DNA of 8,979 nt from an uncultured bacterium (GTDB taxonomy: Bacteria > Actinomycetota > Actinomycetes > S36-B12), in contig CAITYI010000280.1 in NCBI GenBank assembly GCA_903896585.1, positions 1 through 8,979 of the forward strand. The letters run 5' to 3'. The notes beneath the pieces are model-generated. The model was not told the DNA's origin. It ran no database searches and saw only the letters and a program-made list of their open reading frames with translations. The translations under genes and the position numbers were made by a program. Positions within the stretch are counted from its first letter, which is position 1. Every line of letters begins with the position of its first letter. This document shows, in pieces, positions 1 through 4,758 of this stretch.

Positions 1-288
1 CTGTCGAACGCTACCCGCACCACCGACGACTGCGGCCAACATGCTCAGTGCGTAATGCCGGGCCCGCATTCCCCACAGAAGGTTCATGGCGGGTCCAACC
101 GCGAGACCGATCATGGCGGAGCGCTGAATTAAGCACAGGGGACATGGTTGTTCGCCAATGCCAATTTGCAAATGCAATGAACCGGCGAGAACCCCGATCA
201 GTCCGAGGAGCGCCACGATGTTTATCAGACGCGCAAGGAAAATGGTTTGGAGATCGGTGAGTTTCTGGGAGGTGAGTTTCGTTGTCAT
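1..288 (-). CDS. dsbB: DsbB-family disulfide bond formation protein (N-terminal part, cut by window edge)
   Basis: DsbB is an inner-membrane quinone reductase that re-oxidises the extracytoplasmic thiol oxidase DsbA and so drives disulfide formation in exported proteins. I translated the minus strand from an ATG at 288; it stays open to position 1 (96 residues, C-terminus missing). A first membrane helix spans about residues 17-41. It is followed by the family hallmark QPCPLCLIQR at 47-56 (redox pair C49/C52), a second helix at about 57-73, and a third starting near 79 and ending in a GxGSVRQ-like stretch comparable to E. coli DsbB. An AGGA ribosome site overlaps the stop of the upstream small gene and lies 7 nt before ATG, so the two are probably cotranscribed and coupled. 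The second cysteine pair would lie beyond the left edge, so full function cannot be confirmed. No DsbA is visible. Confidence 0.88.
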   Translation of the reverse strand, partial: MTTKLTSQKLTDLQTIFLARLINIVALLGLIGVLAGSLHLQIGIGEQPCPLCLIQRSAMIGLAVGPAMNLLWGMRARHYALSMLAAVVGGAGSVRQ

Positions 289-297
289 GTCAATGTC

Positions 298-450
298 CTA
301 GAAATTCAGCGGGATAGGTGAGGTCATGTGGTATCGAAGCAGCACAACCGTGACCACAAGAGTGACGATGGCAATTGCCGGTGTGAATCGCCATTTGCGG
401 GCAATCCCAATAAAGACCACAAACCACAGGACAAACATGGAGAACATCAC
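298..450 (-). CDS. Small two-helix membrane protein upstream of dsbB (DUF5993-like)
   Basis: This short minus-strand gene encodes 50 residues from GTG at 450, or 49 from the ATG at 447; it ends with TAG at 298-300. Two hydrophobic segments (about residues 2-15 and 23-37, ATG numbering) are separated by a basic turn, RKWR. The tail is RYHMTSPIPLNF. From memory, size, two-helix layout, an H-x-T/S tail ending in N/S-F, and adjacency to DsbB fit the DUF5993 family, whose function is unknown. The stop lies 9 nt before the dsbB start, so it is the first gene of that operon. A TAGCCT box ends 6 nt before the GTG, suggesting a leaderless transcript starting at the GTG. A role as a DsbB partner or accessory subunit is inference from context only. 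The family name needs a profile search. Confidence 0.72.
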   Translation of the reverse strand: MMFSMFVLWFVVFIGIARKWRFTPAIAIVTLVVTVVLLRYHMTSPIPLNF

Positions 451-456
451 GTGTTC

Positions 457-462
457 AGGCTA
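457..462 (-). promoter_or_regulatory. -10 box of the small protein-dsbB operon, inside a 12-bp dyad
   Basis: On the minus strand TAGCCT ends 6 nt before the GTG at 450. It lies within the inverted repeat AGGCT-AA-AGCCT (457-468), so an operator or simple coincidence is possible. No good -35 element was seen. Confidence 0.45.
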
Positions 463-567
463 AAGCCTAAGTCGGCTAATGAGAGGTAGGACACGACACG
501 TTCACCAATTGGCCCTGAGCGTGAGCGGCAGCACAAACGGACTAGACCGCACCGATCAATGGGCTGC

Positions 568-593
568 CAACGACCCCATTTACCAAGTCGTTG
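568..593 (-). terminator. Weak hairpin downstream of upp (possible terminator)
   Basis: CAACGAC and GTCGTTG form a 7-bp stem around a 12-nt loop about 24 nt after the upp stop. There is no T-tract, so termination here would be factor-dependent or absent. The rest of 469-616 shows no credible gene. Confidence 0.25.
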
Positions 594-616
594 CTTCGGT
601 GAAAACTACTGAAGGT

Positions 617-1255
617 TTACACGGTTCCATAAAGTCGATCACCGGCATCGCCGAGCCCGGGCACGATATAACCCTTTTCGTTGAGACGTTCATCAAGTCC
701 AGCCGTCACAATGGTGACGTTGGCGGGGGAATTTCCATAAGCTTCTTCGAGTCGAGCTAAGCCCTCGGGGGCGGCCAGCAGGCAAATTGCGGTCACGTCC
801 TTGGCTCCCCGGTCTAACAGGATGTCAATGGCAGCGATCAAGGTGCCTCCGGTGGCCAGCATGGGATCGAGGACAAACACCTGGCGGTCATGCAGGTTGT
901 CGGGAAGGCGATCAGCGTAAATCGAGGCGGTGAGAGTTTCTTCGTCGCGGACCAACCCGAGGAAACCAACTTCAGCGGTGGGCATCAGGCGCACCATGCC
1001 ATTGAGCATGCCCAGGCCGGCCCTCAGGATCGGAACTACGAGGGGGCGCGGCTCCTTCATTTCCCGACCAATGGCCGGTGCAACCGGCGTGGTGATGGAA
1101 ACTGCCTCTACTTCAAGGTTTTCGGTGGCTTCATAGGCCAATAATGTGACCAGTTCCTCGGCCAGCAGCCGGAAAGTTGCCGAGGAGGTTTCCTCACGAC
1201 GAAGCCGGGACATTTTGTGGCCAACCAGTGGGTGATCGATGACGAGGGTCCGCAT
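617..1255 (-). CDS. upp: Uracil phosphoribosyltransferase
   Basis: This enzyme converts uracil and PRPP to UMP in pyrimidine salvage and acts in the cytosol. The 212-residue product begins MRTLVIDHPLVGHK, the typical UPRT N-terminus, and matches the usual family length (about 208-212). The PRPP-binding loop VLDPMLATGGT is at 128-138. The uracil-binding C-terminal stretch GYIVPGLGDAGDR is at 195-207. The PILRAGLGM segment at 75-83 is also characteristic. I chose the ATG at 1255 because homology begins there and a TAGTCT box ends 7 nt upstream, implying a leaderless mRNA. The frame remains open to 1360, but those 35 extra residues look unlike UPRT. It is divergent from the tadA unit, and a 22-bp dyad overlaps its promoter. 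Confidence 0.96.
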   Translation of the reverse strand: MRTLVIDHPLVGHKMSRLRREETSSATFRLLAEELVTLLAYEATENLEVEAVSITTPVAPAIGREMKEPRPLVVPILRAGLGMLNGMVRLMPTAEVGFLGLVRDEETLTASIYADRLPDNLHDRQVFVLDPMLATGGTLIAAIDILLDRGAKDVTAICLLAAPEGLARLEEAYGNSPANVTIVTAGLDERLNEKGYIVPGLGDAGDRLYGTV

Positions 1256-1258
1256 ACA

Positions 1259-1280
1259 GCGCAGACTAGTGCCTCTGCGC
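1259..1280. promoter_or_regulatory. 22-bp inverted repeat over the upp promoter (candidate operator)
   Basis: Perfect 7-bp half-sites GCGCAGA (1259-1265) and TCTGCGC (1274-1280) are separated by 8 bp. The left half overlaps the upp -10 box and the start-site region. The whole element lies 35 bp upstream of the divergent gene at 1315. The geometry fits a dimeric repressor site; no regulator is identified. Confidence 0.4.
1263..1268 (-). promoter_or_regulatory. upp -10 box (leaderless)
   Basis: The minus-strand hexamer TAGTCT ends 7 nt before the upp ATG, with no room for a Shine-Dalgarno site. The identical hexamer and spacing precede the LytR_C gene at 2318. No convincing -35 is visible. Confidence 0.6.
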
Positions 1281-1314
1281 GCATGGATGCACGGCTTCAT
1301 GCCACCATTGGGGC

Positions 1315-1803
1315 ATGGGTACGCAAAAAGTGCAGGCTGAGGACATTGATTACAGTGCAATTCTGTGGCGCGAAGAGGGCCAATGGAATGGCATCAAGGT
1401 ACCGGCTCGGCAGGCGCTGGTACTCGATGATCTAGCCACCCTGTCTAAGCAGTATCCGGGTGAAGGTGGCGTATTCGCCGTGGTGGGGGTGGCTGAGGAA
1501 TTCTTCATTCTGCTTCGGCACGATCCGCGTTCCACCGAAGCAATCATCAGTGACTCGATGGCAATCCTTGATTGGGATCTTGCTGCGGACGCAGCCGATC
1601 TCATTGATTTGGATTGGGAGGAAGATGACCTCGAAGAATTTGAGGCGATCGGAGATCTGGACATGCTGCATCATTTCGGAGTTCGCAAAGATGATGTCCT
1701 CATGATCTGTGAAAATCCGGATTTGTATCCGGATCTGCAGATTGCTGAAATCATGAAACGAATTGGCGCAGAAGCTCAGTGGAAGAAACTCACAAATAGG
1801 TGA
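1315..1803 (+). CDS. tRNA adenosine deaminase-associated protein
   Basis: The 162-residue product resembles the actinobacterial family named for its conserved position immediately before tadA (putative tRNA adenosine deaminase-associated protein); its biochemical role is not established. Visible features are a compact N-terminal region with AILWREEGQW near residues 15-24, a hydrophobic segment GGVFAVVGVAEEFFILLRHD at about 51-70, and a strongly acidic stretch between about 80 and 120 (DWDLAADAADLIDLDWEEDD). It has no signal peptide or membrane helix, so it is probably cytosolic. Its TGA stop overlaps the GTG start of tadA in GTGA (1800-1803), which implies translational coupling. The ATG at 1315 has no ribosome site. 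A weak CACCAT box ends 6 nt upstream, so it may also be leaderless. Involvement in tRNA inosine formation is inferred from linkage alone. Confidence 0.85.
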   Translation: MGTQKVQAEDIDYSAILWREEGQWNGIKVPARQALVLDDLATLSKQYPGEGGVFAVVGVAEEFFILLRHDPRSTEAIISDSMAILDWDLAADAADLIDLDWEEDDLEEFEAIGDLDMLHHFGVRKDDVLMICENPDLYPDLQIAEIMKRIGAEAQWKKLTNR

Positions 1804-2258
1804 CCGTTGATCACGAGCACTACATGCGCATGGCAATTGACCAAGCGCGTGCGGCCGGCGCCGGGGGAGATATTCCCATTGGTGCAGTTGTAGTTGACTC
1901 AGGTGGCGAAGTAATTGCTACTGGCTCTAATTCGCGTGAAATTGATTGTGATCCCACCGCCCATGCCGAGATCCTTGCCCTGCGGGCCGCCGGAAAGCAC
2001 CTTGATGGTTGGCGACTTACCGATTGCACCATCTATGTCACCCTCGAACCGTGTCCCATGTGTGCCGGGGCGATCACCATGTCGCGCATTTCCCGGCTTG
2101 TTTTCGGTGCGTGGAATGATGAATATGGTGCGGCTGGATCTCGGTGGGATCTGGTTCGAGACCAACGCTTAAACCATCAGGTAGAAGTCATTCCAGCAAT
2201 CATGGAAAGTGACTGCTCCGCACTAGTGAGGGATTTCCTTGCGGAAAAGCGGAAGTAA
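1800..2258 (+). CDS. tadA: tRNA-specific adenosine deaminase
   Basis: TadA is a zinc-dependent deaminase that converts A34 to inosine in the wobble position of tRNA-Arg(ACG), and is normally essential in bacteria. The 152-residue protein has the cytidine/deoxycytidylate deaminase fold signatures. The zinc and proton-shuttle motif HAE is at 55-57 (H55 ligand, E57 catalytic), and PCPMC at 84-88 supplies C85 and C88. The spacing agrees with E. coli TadA (H57, E59, C87, C90). The IPIGAVVV strand at 25-32 and a downstream FGAWNDEYGAAGS segment are also typical. The GTG start at 1800 overlaps the stop of the preceding gene by 4 bases, so it is probably translated by re-initiation. Length is normal for the family. 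The target tRNA-Arg gene is not in the window. Confidence 0.96.
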   Translation: MTVDHEHYMRMAIDQARAAGAGGDIPIGAVVVDSGGEVIATGSNSREIDCDPTAHAEILALRAAGKHLDGWRLTDCTIYVTLEPCPMCAGAITMSRISRLVFGAWNDEYGAAGSRWDLVRDQRLNHQVEVIPAIMESDCSALVRDFLAEKRK

Positions 2259-2277
2259 TTTCAAAAAAAGCGTGTGC

Positions 2278-2298
2278 GGGGTGGAGTCGCGCCGCCCC
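2278..2298 (+). terminator. GC-rich hairpin between tadA and the LytR_C gene
   Basis: GGGGTGG (2278-2284) pairs with CCGCCCC (2292-2298) through seven pairs, one of them T·G, around a 7-nt loop. There is no T-run after it on the plus strand. A seven-A run at 2263-2270 would make T7 on the minus strand, 8 nt past the stem, so a minus-strand terminator is possible. It ends 6 bp before the next -10 box, so a regulatory role is also possible. Confidence 0.35.
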
Positions 2299-2304
2299 TC
2301 GATT

Positions 2305-2310
2305 TAGTCT
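2305..2310 (+). promoter_or_regulatory. -10 box of the LytR_C-domain gene (leaderless)
   Basis: TAGTCT ends 7 nt before the ATG at 2318 and there is no Shine-Dalgarno site. This is the same hexamer and spacing as the upp promoter. Confidence 0.6.
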
Positions 2311-2317
2311 TGGCCTA

Positions 2318-2959
2318 ATGACTTCACTCTCAGGCAACCGAGCCAATCAGCCGCGGCGTAGGCCGGCGGAGAGACCTTTGTGGCTCACGGTCTTATTGGT
2401 GTTCGTCGCCATGCTCGTGCTCTTCGGTATCGGGTTCGGGATTGCCACCCTGTTAAAGGGAGCCGGTGGCACCGAGCCAGATGCAACTGCAGCCAGCCCT
2501 ACTCAATCGGCGAACCTCGGAAACTGCACGGTCGTGAATGTCACCCCCGCGGAGTTCCTGCCCCGCGCTTCCCAGGTGACCGTCAATGTCTACAACTCCA
2601 CCAACCGGTTCGGATTGGCTGGCGATACTGCGAAACTGCTCAGTGTTCGCGGATTCAAAATTGGCGCAGTGGAAAATGATCCGCTTGGGCTTCCAATCGA
2701 AGGTGTTGGCGAGATCCGGCACGGGCCCAATGGCGAAGCAGCTGCAAAACTCATTGCTTTTCATGTTCCGGGAGCTACCCTGGTGAATGATTCCCGAAAG
2801 GGAAAAAAGGTTGATGTTTCTCTGGGACGTCAGTTCCTCGAATTGACCAACGACGCTGAGGTTGTGGCCCAATTGGCGGAACCATCGCCGAGCCCGTCCC
2901 CCGAGGGCTGCCAGCTACCGGCACCAAGTCCAAGTTCCGCTGCGAGTCCCACTTCTTAG
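2318..2959 (+). CDS. Membrane-anchored LytR_C-domain protein
   Basis: The 213-residue protein has a basic cytoplasmic N-terminus (about 1-20, RRRPAER), one membrane helix at about 21-46, a short linker, and an extracytoplasmic LytR_C-type domain at about 86-177 (VNVYNSTNRFGLAGDTAKLL, RGFKIGAVENDP, IRHGPNGEAAAK, VPGATLVNDSR, VDVSLGRQFLEL). It ends in a Pro/Ser-rich tail from about 189. LytR_C domains occur at the C-terminus of LytR-CpsA-Psr glycopolymer ligases and, in actinobacteria, in stand-alone anchored proteins like this one; the role is thought to be cell-envelope related but is not defined. No catalytic LCP domain is present, so it is not a ligase itself. The only two cysteines, C70 and C198, flank the domain on the outside and could form a disulfide. 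It is transcribed alone, from a leaderless promoter. Confidence 0.85.
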   Translation: MTSLSGNRANQPRRRPAERPLWLTVLLVFVAMLVLFGIGFGIATLLKGAGGTEPDATAASPTQSANLGNCTVVNVTPAEFLPRASQVTVNVYNSTNRFGLAGDTAKLLSVRGFKIGAVENDPLGLPIEGVGEIRHGPNGEAAAKLIAFHVPGATLVNDSRKGKKVDVSLGRQFLELTNDAEVVAQLAEPSPSPSPEGCQLPAPSPSSAASPTS

Positions 2960-2961
2960 TC

Positions 2962-2986
2962 CGCGATAAGAAGTATTCGCGATAAG
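2962..2986. repeat. Direct repeat CGCGATAAG x2
   Basis: Two identical 9-bp copies, at 2962-2970 and 2978-2986, lie 16 bp apart between the LytR_C stop and the 3' end of tRNA-Ser(CGA). No function can be assigned. Confidence 0.5.
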
Positions 2987-3016
2987 GAACCGCATTATGT
3001 ATTCGTGAGAAAAGTA

Positions 3017-3106
3017 TGGCGGTGGCGGTGGGATTTGAACCCACGGTGAGGTTGCCCCCACACGCGCTTTCGAGGCGCGCTCCTTTGGCCGCTCGGACAC
3101 GCCACC
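3017..3106 (-). tRNA. tRNA-Ser(CGA), CCA encoded
   Basis: The 90-nt cloverleaf has acceptor stem GGTGGCG/CGCCACC (3100-3106 with 3021-3027), discriminator G, and a genomically encoded CCA (3017-3019). The anticodon loop is CTCGAAA with anticodon CGA at 3070-3072, closed by CGCGC/GCGCG. The T arm is GTGGG-TTCAAAT-CCCAC. The long variable arm is typical of class II serine tRNAs. It reads UCG codons. A TAATCT box ends 7 nt upstream of the mature 5' end, so the transcript probably begins at or next to G1. Confidence 0.96.
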
Positions 3107-3113
3107 GCAGCAG

Positions 3114-3119
3114 AGATTA
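3114..3119 (-). promoter_or_regulatory. -10 box of tRNA-Ser(CGA)
   Basis: TAATCT on the minus strand ends 7 nt before the tRNA 5' end. It is preceded by G and followed by CT, like the box of the other serine tRNA. The upstream terminator (3154-3193) implies this tRNA needs its own promoter. Confidence 0.6.
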
Positions 3120-3153
3120 CAAGTATCGCCACGAAGGGAATCAGGCACAGTGG

Positions 3154-3193
3154 AAAACTGGCGAAGCCCCCGCACCAGGGCGAGGGCTTGCGC
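3154..3193 (-). terminator. Rho-independent terminator directly after tRNA-Ser(GGA)
   Basis: On the minus strand AAGCCCTCGC pairs with GCGGGGGCTT (one T·G) around a 6-nt loop. The stem is extended by GCG/CGC across a one-base bulge (3161-3193). A TTTT run (3154-3157) follows 3 nt past the extended stem. The stem begins on the base next to the CCA end, leaving almost no trailer. Confidence 0.7.
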
Positions 3194-3281
3194 TGGCGGA
3201 GGATAGGGGATTTGAACCCCTGAGGGATTGCTCCCAACCCGCTTTCCAAGCGAGCGCCATAGGCCACTAGGCGAATCCTCC
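3194..3281 (-). tRNA. tRNA-Ser(GGA), CCA encoded
   Basis: The 88-nt class II tRNA has acceptor stem GGAGGAT/ATCCTCC (3275-3281 with 3198-3204), discriminator G, and encoded CCA (3194-3196). The anticodon loop TTGGAAA carries GGA at 3245-3247, closed by CTCGC/GCGGG. The T arm is GGGG-TTCAAAT-CCCC, and there is a long variable arm. It reads UCC and UCU codons. The promoter box TAATCT ends 7 nt before the 5' end. It is divergent from the SRP RNA gene across about 63 bp. Confidence 0.96.
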
Positions 3282-3288
3282 GTAGGGG

Positions 3289-3294
3289 AGATTA
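3289..3294 (-). promoter_or_regulatory. -10 box of tRNA-Ser(GGA)
   Basis: TAATCT on the minus strand lies 7 nt before the mature tRNA 5' end, identical in hexamer and spacing to the tRNA-Ser(CGA) promoter. No clear -35 was found. Confidence 0.6.
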
Positions 3295-3331
3295 CCCATG
3301 ACCGCTTTGCGTCGGCACATTGCCCGGCGCG

Positions 3332-3337
3332 TAACCT
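3332..3337 (+). promoter_or_regulatory. -10 box of the SRP RNA gene
   Basis: TAACCT ends 7 nt before G3345, the first base of the closing stem of the SRP RNA. A poor -35 match, TTGCGT at 3307-3312, would give an over-long 19-bp spacer. Confidence 0.55.
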
Positions 3338-3344
3338 GTGCATT

Positions 3345-3432
3345 GACTCCCCGCGCGGTGTCATCTCGCCGAATCCCCCAGGGCCGGAAGGCAGCAAGGG
3401 CAGGTGGGCGCTGATAGGTGCGCGGGGAGTCC
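3345..3432 (+). ncRNA. ffs: Signal recognition particle RNA, small bacterial (4.5S) type
   Basis: This RNA forms the SRP with Ffh and targets nascent membrane and secreted proteins to FtsY and the Sec translocon. The ends pair perfectly: GACTCCCCGCGC (3345-3356) with GCGCGGGGAGTC (3420-3431), 12 bp. The conserved Ffh-binding tip is present: CAG, then GCC-GGAA-GGC with the GGAA tetraloop at 3386-3389, followed by the AGCA side of the symmetric loop (3393-3396). Length of about 88-90 nt fits the short bacterial form without an Alu domain. The exact 3' end is uncertain by a few bases. The location next to serine tRNA and upstream of dnaX is common in actinobacteria. Confidence 0.93.
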
Positions 3433-3448
3433 CTTGTTGCTTGCGGTC

Positions 3449-3474
3449 TACCACCGGTTTTCCACGGTATTTTT
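3449..3474 (+). terminator. Probable terminator after SRP RNA
   Basis: Short pairings TACC/GGTA (3449-3452 with 3466-3469), or alternatively ACCG/CGGT (3453-3456 with 3465-3468), are followed by a T5 run (3470-3474). The stem is weak, but the position about 17 nt past the RNA and the T-run support termination. Confidence 0.4.
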
Positions 3475-3487
3475 GTGTGACCGCTAC

Positions 3488-3496
3488 TGGTAACTT
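3488..3496 (+). promoter_or_regulatory. Possible extended -10 promoter of the binding-protein gene
   Basis: TGG followed by TAACTT would start transcription near 3503, giving a leader of about 36 nt that contains the GAAGGG ribosome site. Unlike most units here, this gene appears to have a leader. Confidence 0.35.
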
Positions 3497-3538
3497 GCAG
3501 CAAAGTTGGCGTTCGCTAATGAATTCGAAGGGAAAACT

Positions 3539-4663
3539 GTGAAATTGACCGTTCTCAACACTACGGGGATGCTGGCCCTGGCCTCGATTCTTCTCGTAGG
3601 TGTTTCGGTACTGCCCGCCCAAGCAACACCGAACTCGGCAATTGTGATTGCGCTGGAGGCACCACTCACCGGCGATCAGTCCAGTAATGGCAAGGATCAA
3701 TTGCGCGGAGCGCAACTAGCAGCGATGCAGATCAATGCCAACGGCGGTGTCATGGGTCGAATGATCAAAATTGTGGGACTCGATGACCAAGCAAACCCCG
3801 ACAAAGCTAAAGCTGCCGTCACCGCAGCAAAAAAAGCGGGTGCAATTGCTGTTGTTGGTCCATATAACTCCGGTGTTGGTGTGGTTAACCTGCCCCTTTA
3901 TGTCAAGAACAAGATTTTCCCCATGCGCATGACATCCTCTTTGCAAACCGAGGGTTTCGGTGCAACCACTCAGCCCATGAACTCACAAATTTCACCTGCT
4001 GAAATTGACTACATCAGTTCGACGGGGATTAAGTCGGTGGTCATGCTCGTTGATCCTTCGGACTACACATCATCTATCGCAGCACAGACCGCCGCGGGCT
4101 TGACCGCAAACGGAATTTCAGTGACGCAAATTGCGGTGCCAGAAGGCAATGCGAGTTACTCTGCGCAAATTGCTCAAGCTTTGGCAACCAATCCGGGCAT
4201 GATCTACTCAAGCACCTACTACCCCGAGGGCTCCATTATTGCCCGGGAGTTGTTAGCGACTGCCCCAACAACGGCGTGCTTTATGGATCTGGCAAATGTT
4301 GATCCGGCATTCGTCACCGAAGCCGGGCTGGCGGCAGCGCAGCACTGCACCTTCAGTGGAGTTCCGGCAGCTCCACAGCTGCCAACCGCAAAGGCGTATA
4401 CCAAGGCCTATCTCAAGGAGTTCAAGAAAACTCCGGGTGTTTGGGGCGACTTCACCTATGACGCTGTCAATGTTTTGGCCGCAGCCATAAAGAAGGCCGG
4501 TACCACGAATTACCAAGCTCTCGAAAAAGCGGTTCTTTCAACCAAGAACTTTAAGGGTGCCACCGGTTCAATCACTTTCAAGAAAAAGACCGGCAACCGC
4601 ACTGAGGTTCCGGTAAAGATTCTTGAGGTCAACAACAAGGGAACATTTGTTGTTGCGCAATAA
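3539..4663 (+). CDS. ABC transporter substrate-binding protein, branched-chain amino acid (LivK) type
   Basis: The 374-residue exported protein captures a ligand for an ABC importer. An N-terminal signal peptide (hydrophobic core about residues 11-24, then PAQA) probably cleaves after A29. The mature part matches the type 1 periplasmic-binding fold of the LivJ/LivK family (Peripla_BP_6): IVIALEAPLTGDQSS, then LRGAQLAAMQINANGGVMGR, KIVGLDDQANPDKAK, and AIAVVGPYNSGVGV near residues 100-113. Later come FKKTPGVWGDFTYDAVNVLAAAIKKAG and KGATGSITF. I chose GTG at 3539 because GAAGGG lies 6 nt upstream and the signal peptide begins there; an in-frame TTG at 3506 adds 11 unlike residues. No Liv permease or ATPase genes adjoin it, so it stands alone between SRP RNA and dnaX. 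Ligand identity is a family-level guess (branched-chain amino acids, other amino acids, or amides). Confidence 0.88.
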   Translation: MKLTVLNTTGMLALASILLVGVSVLPAQATPNSAIVIALEAPLTGDQSSNGKDQLRGAQLAAMQINANGGVMGRMIKIVGLDDQANPDKAKAAVTAAKKAGAIAVVGPYNSGVGVVNLPLYVKNKIFPMRMTSSLQTEGFGATTQPMNSQISPAEIDYISSTGIKSVVMLVDPSDYTSSIAAQTAAGLTANGISVTQIAVPEGNASYSAQIAQALATNPGMIYSSTYYPEGSIIARELLATAPTTACFMDLANVDPAFVTEAGLAAAQHCTFSGVPAAPQLPTAKAYTKAYLKEFKKTPGVWGDFTYDAVNVLAAAIKKAGTTNYQALEKAVLSTKNFKGATGSITFKKKTGNRTEVPVKILEVNNKGTFVVAQ

Positions 4664-4679
4664 CTAGTACCGCTACGTT

Positions 4680-4719
4680 CTGCCCGGCATTCCATCTGCG
4701 GATGCCGGGCAGTTTCGTT
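4680..4719 (+). terminator. Strong Rho-independent terminator after the binding protein
   Basis: CTGCCCGGCAT (4680-4690) pairs perfectly over 11 bp with ATGCCGGGCAG (4702-4712) around an 11-nt loop, followed by TTTCGTT. It isolates the binding-protein gene from dnaX. Confidence 0.88.
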
Positions 4720-4746
4720 CACGGGTGGGTTGTCGGGTTGACTGTG

Positions 4747-4752
4747 TAGAGT
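4747..4752 (+). promoter_or_regulatory. dnaX -10 box (leaderless)
   Basis: TAGAGT, preceded by TGTG, ends 6 nt before the GTG at 4759, leaving no space for a ribosome site. Just upstream is an 8-bp tandem repeat, GGGTTGTC/GGGTTGAC (4727-4742), of unknown meaning. Confidence 0.6.
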
Positions 4753-4758
4753 GGCGCC

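Noticed and set aside
479..760. 93-codon plus-strand open frame starting near 479
   Set aside because: More than a third of it is antisense to the upp 3' end, and its protein resembles nothing. It has no promoter or ribosome site.
1256..1360. 35-residue N-terminal extension of upp
   Set aside because: UPRT homology begins at MRTLVIDHPL (ATG at 1255). The extension runs over the promoter and dyad and overlaps the divergent gene start.
3506..3538. TTG start for the binding protein, 11 residues earlier
   Set aside because: GTG at 3539 has a well-placed GAAGGG site and gives a normal signal peptide; the TTG has neither.
2915..3715. 266-codon minus-strand open frame through the RNA cluster
   Set aside because: It reads straight through both serine tRNA genes, antisense to ffs and to the binding protein's signal peptide. 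Open only by chance in GC-rich RNA genes.
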